Below, piece after piece: positions 1 through 11,673 of a stretch of DNA of 64,000 nt. Source of the DNA: Lingula anatina (lineage: Eukaryota; Brachiopoda; Lingulata; Lingulida; Lingulidae); the NCBI RefSeq assembly GCF_001039355.2, contig NW_019775714.1, forward strand, positions 144,574-208,573. Reading direction: 5' to 3'. Position numbers and translations under genes: made by a program. The notes under the pieces are model-generated. The model saw only the letters and a program-made list of their open reading frames with translations. It ran no database searches and was not told the origin of the DNA. The first letter of the stretch is position 1, and each line of letters begins with the position of its first letter.

Positions 1-3000
1 AAAGAGAAAATCACCAGAGAAAATGACCAGTGACTAAGTGGACAAAAGATATTTCAGCATTTCTTAAATGTTTTTCAAGAAAGTTATTTCTCCTTGACCT
101 CACAACCCTTGCATTTAACACCTCACTATCAAAGAAAAAAATTCGCAGTATGTTTAATCTTCACAAGGTGAGAATGGAATTACAATAGATTCACCTCTTA
201 ATGAAGGCCAACATCAACCAACCACATGAACAATATTCCTCTTTGACAATTTTATTTTTCATACACATAGCATAAAAGAGGAAGAAAAAAAACTGTAGCG
301 CTTGTTCTAGCCAGCCCTGTCTGCTGTAGCAGACCGCGGCCCCTGTATCCAGGTTGGTATTTTGGTTACCAAGCTACACATGCCAGTCCAAAAAGCTAAT
401 ATAAATAATGACCCCGTAGAGGTTTATATTACACAACCTCGGATCACCTTCATGCGTGACATAATTCCAGCCCCAAAAAATAGATCCCTAACAGCTCGAC
501 TGCAGCATGCTGTGCCAATGATATAACATTATAAAACACACTCCGGATCCTGGTACCCTTATTTAATAAATTAGCATTTCTGGGAATATGAACTCTGAGA
601 GTTGTCTGAAATTCTTTTTTTTCAACTGGCCTGATGGAAACGGGATTGGGGGCCAAGGTGAAGCAAGAGACAGAGGCCTAGCTGGTTCTATCATGAACTC
701 AGAGGTCCGTTTAGAAAGGAGGCAGTAAAGGCAGCAGCCATGTACTGGTGCAACCCTTCCTAGCCTTACCTGAAAACTAGAAACAGCAAGATCACAAACC
801 TGAGTGCCCTATATAACAACACACACTGCTTTTATCTGTGAGAGAACAAACTGGTTGACTGGCAGGTTTTACACCTGAACTGAATGGAACAATTCTGCTA
901 ACAACTAAGAATAATTATAATCATCATTTTTATTATAACAACATTAAAAATTGATCACTGTCTGGAGATTCCTGATTCTTAGATTTTGCTTTTAAAAAGC
1001 AGCGAGTTTCTAGGAATTTAAAAAATGAATCATACAACATGACACTGATATCTCATCATGATACCATAAGATTTATAATAATAAACAAATAAAAGAAAAA
1101 TAATAAAAGAAAAAAAAACATGGACCTTGGCAATTACTGGTCACTTTGTATGAAGAATATATGGCTACCTCTGTATTTTTTTCTTATCAAAAGAATTTCA
1201 GATATTCAAATTTACAATTTTCAAATAGAGGATATCTTAAAAAATTTCAAACTTCAGTATCATCACATATCAGGTTATGCGTGACAATGAACAATGAAAA
1301 AAATACTTCTACCAAATATTAAAAAATGCCCTTAGGTAGAAACTACTGTATCCTAGCTCCCCACAGCTTCTTGCTCATTAAATTCCACTCACAGCATTAT
1401 TTTCAATTTTATGGCAGATGTGACCAACAATGATATAATACTATTAGTCACACTTCTATCAAGAGTTGCCATGACAACCAGCAGAATGATTTTCTTCCAA
1501 AGAAATAAGTGGTGACTTTGTTTCAGTAAACATATGCAACTACAAATGTAATCTACTCAAATGAACTAGAGGAAGAAAGAAAGACTTGGAAAGAATTGCA
1601 TGGACAGTGAATTTTGTCCTCCCCCCAAAGCAACAAAGACAGCTAATGCTGCTCTCAGACAAAGAAATGGTCGGCATTAAACTCTCTAACAAGCTTCTCT
1701 TTTATAGAGAGGATCACACAACCTCAACTAGGCATACAAAAAAATAGTAAACCTCATTGTTCAAACTATTCAACTGCAAATTAAATGGAACCAGAAAGAG
1801 AATCATATCAAATTATACAGGTGGGCTTTATCTGGAATTTTTGATTTTAAATCTTCTCTGTTAGTTTCTTTCAACAGTTTATTATTCATGGCAATATCTG
1901 AGCCTCCATTAAACATTTAAAGTGCATAACCTATTACACTATGCTGGTAAAATCTCTCCTTGTATTCCCTGTGATAATCCTGACTGTTTTCATATTATCT
2001 CAAATGATATTTTCTGAAGTATGTTTTTTTAACTTGAGATACATGTGAGTCTTTATCCCTTTAAACGGTTATTTTTCAAAACTGCCCAATTACTTTAAAC
2101 ATGGCAGAAAATGATAAGCTTTAAAGGTTTAATTTTGGTAAAGCTCACTTGTGAGAATTTTCAAATTAATCATATTGCAACAGCAAACAAGGAATTACTT
2201 CTAAAGTGAAATAAAAATAAATTTACTAAAAGGAATGTAAGAAATATAGGCCAACTTGAAAATAAATTATTTCTATTAGTAAAACTGGTTCCTTGTGTTC
2301 TTGATATTTTAAGCCTTTTTCTAGTACTAGTTTACCCTTGATATTTTAATTACTTATGACTGGGCCAGACAGTGTTTATCCAAAAGATTACACTAGTAAT
2401 ACTCTAGTGCCAGTACACCAGGACCTTGTGTCTGTTTAAATTGTCTGACTTTTTTTTCTGCCAACCTTAAATTCTAGGTCATCAGCCCTTTAACATCACC
2501 TGCTATTGCAGCAGCATTGCTACAGTAATGGGAACCAGTTGGCTTTTTACTACAAATATTTTTCCGTGATTGTTTGAATGTTTTCTTCAGATTTTCTATA
2601 GTATTGTTTTGTTTAGTTTATTATCTTTTTTTAATCATTCTTCTTCTTAATTATCTTTTTGCTTTAAATGAGTTATTGTGCAATGGGCAGACAAATTAAT
2701 TTAGTTAACAACTGTACAAACATATGAGGTAAACAAACAGTCAGTTCTATTACACATTATAACAATTGATATATATATAAATTATGGTGAATGTGTGAGA
2801 GGGCATCTAAAGTAAATACAATGAAAAAATCAAACTAGAACCAAATGAATTTAATTTAACATCCAAATAATTTAATAATGATAATCTACATTTCACAGAC
2901 CACTTCTTTTACAAAAAAAAAATTCAATGAAAATGTATTGATGTAAATTTTTGACAATTATTTACCAGATCAATGTATATAACATTAACACTGAAAACCA

Positions 3001-3099
3001 CAAAAAGTATACAAATTACACACACACATGTACACACACACACTGATCCTGTAAAAATCAAGCTTTAATTCCTACATGTTTTTTTTAAGCCCAAACGCC
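1..3099. other. AT-rich non-coding sequence, no gene seen
   Basis: No frame longer than 68 codons is present and none is recognisable. A minus-strand donor-like site (CAG|GTAAGG) lies at about 767-775, but the adjoining sequence has stops in the frames I checked. This could be intron, 3' UTR or intergenic DNA of a gene outside the window. Confidence 0.5.
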
Positions 3100-4300
3100 A
3101 TTTTGACCCGACAAGTCTTGTTTTTTAAAAAGAGATGAAACTCGCGACGTTATGTGAACCCATCGCGCCGTATCGCGTCTCAACTGGCCAGATAAAGCCC
3201 TAAAGTGACCAAATCTGGCCTTGACAACTCGTGACAGCCTTAAAGGCCTGTTCTTTGACACATATGACGAGTGTTCGGCTCATGTTTTGTCCCCGTGTCT
3301 GCTGTAACATCTACTTCCTTGCCCACGTAACATCGCGCCACTTGAACGCTCTCCGGCCTCCCGTGACCGCCTCGGCACACACTCTCTGGACACTTCGAAC
3401 CTTTAAACTCACAGCAAACACTGAAATACACCTTTAAATTGTTTTAAACTCACGTGAATCGATGGTTCTCCGATGTTGTGGCTTCTCCTGCTTTCGCCGC
3501 GACATTCTGCTTGAGTTTTCATTGGAAAATGCGGCTACTCAGCAGCAAAGTGGACAAAGGAATAACAACAAAAATGGCGGCGTTCCTACTGCAATCTGGG
3601 TAAATGGGCGAGTGCACCTGCTACTTTTCTCCGTTGCCCTCACTTGCACGCTCAGTCCATCCACCGCGATGACCCGAACTGACCTATCCCAAAAGGACGA
3701 ATTACGTTGTCTGGACAATTGCGCTGACCTGCAGTTGCTATAAATAACTGTCTATTGATAAGCGGGGTGAATTAATTTTAATCATGTCACTGTTAATGTC
3801 ACGTGTCCATCTTATTGGGCATTTTCGAAAAGCCTTTATCCATACTTTCCCCTCCGTAATATTACATTTGAAATCCAGTCAAGCGAATATTTAGTCTGAC
3901 TCCGACAAAAGAAAAGAAAACAAATAAAGGCCAGGGCGAAGGCTATGGCGAGTATTGAGCGCGCCCTGTTTTATAGATTTTGTTGCGGCGTTAGGTTACG
4001 GCCATTACCGCATATTGCATTTGGTTGCGTCACAAACTAAACTGGCGTGCACGACTCTCTCGACAAATATACACGCCAGTTCTCTGCATGGATCTGTACC
4101 CCTTAAACCACATAATGTTATTGTCCTGACGTGTCCTGAACGCAGATGCAAGCACGGGTCATAAATAACAGAGATTTGGAATTCAGGTAAAATATTATCT
4201 AGGTCTAGACTTGAGAAGAGGTCTGGACATGAAGCGAGGTCAAACAAGACGGAGCTAGCGCCGCGTGGTGTTGAAATAAAGAGTTTTTTGTTAAACATCA
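3100..4300. promoter_or_regulatory. CpG-rich block, possible promoter
   Basis: CpG dinucleotides are clearly more frequent here than in flanking AT-rich DNA. At 3574 the sequence AAAATGGCGGCG resembles both a YY1 site and a strong start codon. The frame reads MAAFLLQSG and meets a donor-like GG|GTAAAT at 3598-3603. No downstream exon was recognised on either strand. A promoter or first exon is possible but unproven. Confidence 0.25.
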
Positions 4301-5395
4301 AGGTAAAAAATGTAAGGTTATAACAAAGACAAAAAAGAGAGTCTTCATTCCGTACGTACAGCACGCACGCTGTAGTGTAAAAATAGTCGCAACCTTCTGC
4401 AAAGAACGTAACTGCCAGCGTTCTTCAGACTTATGAACTTATGGACTGAAATCCTTTCAACAAAATTACTATATGTTGATGTTTTTTTGATACAAAAAAA
4501 ATCCCAAATATCACCCAAACACCATTGTTTTACACGTAATACAAGCGTACACATAGAAAATAATAGAAAGACTTCACGAAAACGTATCTGGTGATTTTCA
4601 AAAAGGTAGCGGAATAAAGGAATGAGGTTGGTAAATTTGAAGTGGGTGGGGGTGGGTGTGGGGGCACAGACAAGGCGGAGGCAGGGAGGGACAGAGTACG
4701 ACACCCTGTAGCTTTGGAAGTCCCCCCCTCCCCCCATCTACACTGTGCCAAAATTAGCGTGGAAAGCAAAACGAGACGTAAACAAGTACCCCTTTGCTCC
4801 TTGGATATTATAGTAAAATAGTCATAATTTATTATTATTATATGATATTTGTAACATAATCAAATATCCCTGTGGTATAAAAGTATGACAACTTTAATGT
4901 AGAAGGCTTAAGAGCATGGAGCACAGGATAAATGCCTAACGACTATTATATTATTTTTTTCAACAAAAAGAAAATAGCAACACCTCATGACACTGAGAAA
5001 ATTCAGAGCATTATCTATGTTTTTTAGTTTGAATCCATTTAAGGCTAAAAAATATTCTCTAAATACTAAATAGATAGTATTCTCTTAAAAATAAATAGGT
5101 AATGTTCCCTGAATAATAAATAAATAATATTCTCTAAACAATAAATAGACCTGAGTAATATCCTCTTTAGATATGAGGATATCAAACATCGCAACTTTGC
5201 TCAAAACAAAATAAGTCTATTTCCATTTCAATACCTATGACCTATCTTATTTAAAATTCCACAAAAATAAAGAAGAAATCGAAAGAGAAGGAAGCACCAG
5301 CCTTTAATCTTTAATTTTATACTTAACCTTTTCAAACATAAATACAGGATGTTTAAACCATTTCAATTAGCATATTAAATGTTGTAGGAAGTGTC
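4301..5395. other. Non-coding, with a G-rich tract
   Basis: A G-rich tract at 4644-4664 has four runs of three to five Gs separated by one to three bases. A C-rich tract lies at 4722-4735. The rest is AT-rich. The minus-strand frame at 4345-4737 (130 codons) runs across these tracts and has no recognisable domain. Confidence 0.5.
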
Positions 5396-5945
5396 AGGAG
5401 GATAGGTAAGATTAAATGTTAGAAACAGGTCGATACGTGTGGTCTAAAATAATAAGTTCAACCACACCAAATTTAAAAAAATGCTTTATATTGTTTCAAA
5501 CAATATACCTTTTTCTTGGTCTTTCAAATCATCACTTTAATAGAGTTACCGTCTACCGTTAATACTGAGGCAGGGTTTATGTGCAGGTAAAAATAAAGAC
5601 TTCTTCATAGCTTTTTTATAAATTGTAGTTTCATCAGGTCAGTCCGATAAGCCTCATATCTCTTTAGTCTATTATCTAAGACTTTATGGAAAGAGGTTAA
5701 AAGCGAAACAATACATTTTTTGAAAAGCACATATTTTCAAATATCCACAAAATGTCCCCGGGTCCACATTGAAATCAGACTGGACTGCGGTAAGTAGTCG
5801 TGCGCTATGGACTGGCCGGTCAGTAATTGGTATAAATTAAGTGGGCGGGGAGAGATAATAGTCGGCGCGTGCTTTCACGCCGCTAAGCTGTGACAGTTAC
5901 GTAAGTGGGAGGGGATTTGCCCCCCTTTTATCGCCTTCATCTTAA
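5396..5945 (+). repeat. 550-bp duplicated segment, copy 1
   Basis: This matches 6081-6631 at a 685-base offset with roughly a few percent differences. It is followed by 126 bases (5946-6071) absent from the other copy, then an N at 6072. Confidence 0.85.
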
Positions 5946-6080
5946 AGGGATAATAACTCTTTGTATGAAATCTGTATTTCACAATAAAAACATTTTGAGT
6001 GACTCATAAAAATATAATATATTCTGTTTTCCCACAAAAACGGCTGTTATAGCTATTATTCTGATATCTGANCGAATGCT

Positions 6081-6631
6081 AGGAGGATAGGTAAGATTAA
6101 ATGTTAGAAACAGGTCGATACGTGTGGTCTAAAATAGTAAGTTCAACCATACCAAATTTTAAAAAAATGCTTTACATTGTTTCAAACAATATCCCTTTTT
6201 CTTGGTCTTTCAAATCATCACTTTAATAGAGTTACCGTCTACCGTTAATACTGAGGCAGGGTTTATGTGCAGGTAAAAATAAAGACTTCTTCATAGCTTT
6301 TTTATAAATTGTAGTTTCATCAGGTCAGTCTGATAAGCCTCATATCTCTTTAGTCTATTATCTAAGACTTTATGGAAAGAGGTTAAAAGCGAAACAATAC
6401 ATTTTTTGAAAAGCACATGTTTTTAAATATCCACAAAATATCCACGGGTCCACATTGAAATCAGGCTGGACTGGGGCAAGTAGTGGTGCGCTATGGACTG
6501 GCCGGTCAGTAATTGGTATAAATTAAGTGGGCGGGGAGAGATAATAGTCGGCGCGTGCTTTCACGCCGCTAAGCTGTGACTGTTACGTAAGTGGGAGGGG
6601 ATTTGCCCCCCTTTTATCGCCTTCATCTAAA
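6081..6631 (+). repeat. 550-bp duplicated segment, copy 2
   Basis: This is the partner of 5396-5945, starting eight bases after the N at 6072. It reads on into different sequence after CTTCATCT. Confidence 0.85.
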
Positions 6632-8958
6632 GTGGCTCTTCCTTGTACTTCGTTTAGAGTACTTGAGTCATTCCCGGCTTATCTGCATAGTAGTTTTTGC
6701 TGGGGAAATTGGAAAATTGATGAATTATCTATTTATTTACTTATTTATCTGTTTAGTCACTTGTTTATTCACTTATCTGTTTTTCAAGCAAATATTGTCA
6801 AATTTGCTAAGGGGTCAGTTTTATAATCTTTTTCAAAAGTCTGCACACGCTATGAAGTGGGAAGGGTTTCTGCACACTGCAGGTTAAAAAAAATAATTAA
6901 AAATGATCCAAATTGGATAAACAGCTGTTATTTCAGGCACAATAGGCTTTAAAGCCTACAATTAGTTTTCAAACTGTTCCATCTTATATCTAATATGGAA
7001 ACCACTAGCTTCCATTGCTCCTACGTACATGTATAACACATTTAGTACGCTGTAAACACTGCCATCTTGAATCAATGGTAAATGAAAAAAAAAACGAAAC
7101 GTTTATATGTTGTTCTGTTCTATCAATTTTTATCGCAGGCTCTGAATAATTTCACGTCTTTTATAACTTATAACACGCAGGTGTGTAAAATAAGTTTGTT
7201 TTTTTTTTGCTATATGTGTTCAAGTGTAAGTAGTTTTCGTTACTGTTAACTATCTCTGCTTATTACATAATTTTATTATTACCATTGTCTTAAGGCTTTG
7301 CTTTTTTCTAAAGTTATATATATCAAGTAAAATTGCATCTTTTGCGTGCTTTTCAAGAGGTTCGTTATTTTCTATACGATTTAAAACTGTTACTTGTTTC
7401 ATAATTTTTACTATTGATATTCAGTTATATCTCAGGAATTTTGGTTAGGGCAAGATATATAACATTTTACCCAATATCTATAGAATTATTATACATATAT
7501 AGTATATATAAGACCTTTTACTTTAGTGCTACTCTCTGATATTCCCAACATTCTGACACGCGAAATATAATATAATATAATATAATATAATATAATATAA
7601 TATAATATAATATAATATAATATAATATAATATAATATAATATAAAGTTCTAAATGACACTCAGCTAATGATTACAATGGAGTCGATAAACACAATTCTG
7701 TGATTCCATCTAGATCTTCATGTATAATTGAACCATATTTTGATGTCTCGGACAGCTTGTGGTTGTCTTTCTTTCGACTCAGCTTATTTCTTTCTATGCA
7801 TAAATATCAATAAACATATCTTGCCATTATATTTTGATCGTCTTTCTATTATTATTGTTTTTTTTTTCGTTTGAAATATTCATTTGGCATGCAAATATCA
7901 ATTTTCAATAGTAAAGAAAGGACTTACAGAAATTTTACATCACTTTTCTGGCTTGAATCTTCAGAACTGATAATATAAACATGATGATCCCAGGTTATTA
8001 AGAGAAGAGTGAAGGAAAGTTATGTGTCTACGATATTCAATAATAACATTAAAGTTAGACTGTCTAATTCAGCATGTGTTTGTGTGACACCTGTTATAAA
8101 CAAGTGCTGGCTCTTGTTTCTTCTAGTTGTGGATGTACAACATAAATAGTTTTAGATTTGATCAGATTAGACATTGCACTTAGTGTATTTGAATATACAT
8201 CTGCCATCTACTTATTATAATGAAATCATCAATATCAATAATGGTAATATTAAATAAAATGATTACATTCGTGCCCGTGTTTTGATATATCTGAGACTTG
8301 AAATAATGGCATTAATGAAGGTTATTAGGTGGATGGCGCTAACTGGGCCGACAATGATGTAACATTGGCCGTGTTAACGGTAAAGATTACAATAATTATG
8401 TTGATAAAGATATAATGGAATTGATATGCCACAGACGCAGATGGAATTACACATCGCCGTGCTTAGTTGCTGCTCTTGTCAGGTGGTAAAATAAAACGCA
8501 ACCTTCTTGTCGATTCTAGTGTCATATGAGTACGTTGAATGTAATCATGATCTTCACAACCAACACCTCTGCCTTTGAACGAAAATCAATGGTTTAATAT
8601 CTGGAGACGCTGGATGGAAGCGTCTACAGTTGTCCCATCGTTGCAACAGTTTTAAGACAGAAATTTCGAAGATTTTGCTATTTCTTTAGCAAAATAAAGA
8701 AAAAAGAAAAACATAAAGAAAGGAAAACGGAGGCAAAAAGTATTAAAAACACCAGAAGAAACTCTCTATTACAAAAAAAAAAATATAAAGCAAAAATTTA
8801 TCTCTGGCACAGTTCTTCTTAATTCTTTTCAAAATATAGATTTGAAATTTTTGTTTATAGATTCTTTACACTAGGAATGATAACTTAATAACACAGAGAG
8901 AAAACATGATCCAATAACTTTGTGTCTGGGATGTACACATAGCTATCAATTTGAAAGG
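6632..8958. other. AT-rich non-coding sequence
   Basis: This stretch contains a (TATAA)n array and short T-rich tracts. No gene or transposon was recognised. Confidence 0.5.
7564..7645. repeat. (TATAA)n microsatellite
   Basis: About sixteen uninterrupted five-base units. Confidence 0.97.
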
Positions 8959-8993
8959 TTTTTATTTATTTATTTATTTATTTATTTATTTTT
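8959..8993. repeat. (TTTA)n microsatellite
   Basis: About eight tetranucleotide units. Confidence 0.95.
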
Positions 8994-9174
8994 GGTTTAC
9001 TCAACTTTTAGTTAGAACATTTTTCCCGACCAATAGAGCGGTACCTTCTATCCCTTCCCGACTATTCTGTAACTTAGCCCCCCCCCCCTCTTCCTTTGGG
9101 AAGTGTATCAACATGCCTTATCCCCTTATCCTATATTGTAGTTTCGATTGTATTGTCACCTCACAAACGTTATA

Positions 9175-9354
9175 TACCCTCTACCAGGGTGAGTGATAGA
9201 TTTTTTACAGATATTCACAGATATGTCTCTAGCTAGATAGATGGTCATTTTCAGCTAAACCCAGTTCAGCTGTAAATGACTATCTATCTATCTAGCTAGA
9301 GACATATCTGTGAATATCTGTAAAAAAATCTATCACTCGCCCTGGTAGAGGGAA
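9175..9354. mobile_element. Foldback MITE, copy 1, with 9-bp target duplication
   Basis: The element is a near-perfect palindrome with arms of about 80 bases. Its outer arm reads TACCCTCTACCAGGG and its inner end lies near a short loop at about 9257-9268. It is flanked by the direct repeat AACGTTATA (9166-9174 and 9355-9363). No coding capacity is present. The 9-bp duplication suggests mobilisation by a Mutator-like transposase (MULE), but Merlin or another superfamily with 8-9 bp duplications is possible. Confidence 0.8.
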
Positions 9355-9370
9355 AACGTTATATAGGGGA

Positions 9371-9435
9371 ATACATACATACATACGCACGTACGTACGC
9401 ACGTACATACATACATACGTACATACATACGTACA
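9371..9435. repeat. (TACA/TACG)n microsatellite
   Basis: Tetranucleotide array with CpG-containing variants, just right of the foldback element. Confidence 0.93.
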
Positions 9436-9888
9436 GCATTATGGACAACACCTATTACATTAGAAAATAGGATTTTCAAATTCAACCTAGTAACCGAATT
9501 TTCTAATGAGCTTTTTCTTCATGCTTTAGGTGTGTGAGCACGACGCGCATGTAATAACCGAAAAATGGGAAACATTTAAGAGGAATGGCGTTATGGAGAC
9601 GACTTAATGAGAACTATTACTATACAGAACAAATTTGAATGCAACCCGCATTTTAACCCACTTTCGGAGATTATGTAGACTGTATATAGCAGGGAAATGT
9701 GATACTGTGTTTTCTACGTGATTTATTTTTTCAGCATTATTTCGCTCACTTAATCAGTTAAAACGTAATGTTTTTTTTATCGTTGGCCAACTTATACTAA
9801 TAACAATATCATCAATATTATCATCAGCTCACCTTTTGTCTGTGGTTTCTTTGTCTTTGGAATGATACTTTAGCAATAAGTTTTGTTG

Positions 9889-9944
9889 TACACACACACA
9901 CACACATACACAGAGAGAGAGAGAGAGAGAGAGAGTGTGTGTGT
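9889..9944. repeat. Compound (CA)n(GA)n(GT)n microsatellite
   Basis: Three consecutive dinucleotide blocks. Confidence 0.95.
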
Positions 9945-11223
9945 TCTAGGGGGGACAGAAAACTAAGAAATAGTGCCGATAACTGTAACATAATCTCCTC
10001 AAACGTGGCTAAGGGGGGGGGTCTTTCTTTCTTTCTTTTTTTTCTTTTTTTCTTTTCTTTTTGATAACTGCTACTCTTAAAAGGCATTATTTATTTGTCT
10101 CCACGATAAGAATTCGCCACCCCTACTCTCCACCTAGAAAACTAGAAAAAATTCGTTTTCGCCTGTGTTAAAGGTAACGGACTTTCATGCCTCCACTTCT
10201 CATTTTAATACCTGACGGTTTTCATCAGATTTTTAGTGCTTCGCTATCTGCAAAAGATATTGAAACCTTATACTCTGACTTGCAACTGGTAACAATGCTG
10301 ATGTTTGCCTGCAAATGTTAACTGCATCTAGATTCTAAGAATTTCGCCTTCTGTTTGTAGTACTTTCCTACTACTAGGACAAGGCTCCCACTGTTATCTT
10401 CTTTCAGACGGCGATAAACACGAAGAAATAAGGAGGGCACCATGCCCGCCACATTTCACAGAAAGAACTAACCACACTGGTTACTTGAAAGATCACAACA
10501 AGATATTCGATGCAAGATGACTTTTGAAGAGGTTAAGAGAATATAAATGTGATTGGCTGAAAAACCCACGGAAAGTATTATAAAACCAAGGGAAAAATAG
10601 ATTAAGAGTCTACGAAAATCTCGTGTTAAGCTTTTTATCTAGTAAAATTGTTTTTCTTTTTTATTTTCTTTTGTTTATTCGTTTATTCAATTTTATTTAT
10701 TGTTTTTACTTTATTTATTATTTCACTTGGCCTGCTACAGAATGAAAAAATAGCAACAATAAAGCATAATTAACCTTTGCAGTTGTTTTTTTTTTTCGTC
10801 TTCTAAGTGGCTTTCATTACCAATAATATATGATTATTATACCAAATTTAAGACGCATTGAATAAGTTTGCATGGAGAAATGCAGACAGACTTTGGTCTG
10901 GTAACTCATTACACTATTCTTTTTTCATAATTATAAAACAGTGACATTTTCAAATATATATTATGAAATATAATACGTGCCACTGATCAAATTACGGCAA
11001 CTTTGTGTATTTTAACTATTTATCATTTACTTGTTCAGAATGGGGATTAATCATTATATCAAGATTATTCAGTCACCCGGACTGAATTCATCATCATTTC
11101 ATCCGGGTAATTCAGTAACTGATGAAGAGCGTAGCCATTACTGAGAAAGCCACATCGCCGCCACTGGTGTATCAAAGCGTCCGCGTGTGAAAACAGTTCA
11201 CAATGCCAAGGTGACGAGACGTC

Positions 11224-11243
11224 AAAAAAAAAAAAAAAAAAAA
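11224..11243. repeat. A20 homopolymer
   Basis: Uninterrupted run of A. Confidence 0.95.
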
Positions 11244-11628
11244 GCGAGTTTTGGTGTTTATTTTCACCATGTGGCTTATTATACCATGTTTACAACATTT
11301 TATGTGGCCTTGTTAGAAAAGACGTCAAATTTCGAAATGCAAAGCATGGAGGTCTTAGGAACGGGAGACAGATATACAGCTTCTAGAATGAATAATAAAA
11401 AACAAACAAAGCCCGTGCTTGGTAGTGAGTATATAAGCATGTAGACCAGTACAGAAACACGAAACGAGTAACGGCAATGGCTCTTCTCCTTCATCATATT
11501 ATAATAGGCCCGTATCTTGCATTATCTATAAGCTGAATGAGTGGCATGCTCTCTGACCTTAAAAGAAATAGATAAAAATCTGGCAAAATTGTCTCTCCAT
11601 CTAAAGCCCTACCTATGGCCAACCTTTT

Positions 11629-11673
11629 GTGTGTGTGTGTGTGTGTGTGTATGTGTGTGTGTGTGTGTGTGTG
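11629..11673. repeat. (GT)n microsatellite
   Basis: Dinucleotide run with one AT interruption. Confidence 0.95.

Noticed and set aside
767-775. Minus-strand splice donor CAG|GTAAGG
   Set aside because: The frames I checked in the adjoining upstream sequence contain stops and no protein similarity was recognised.
4345-4737. 130-codon open frame on the - strand
   Set aside because: It crosses G/C-rich low-complexity tracts, has no recognisable domain and overlaps other chance frames.
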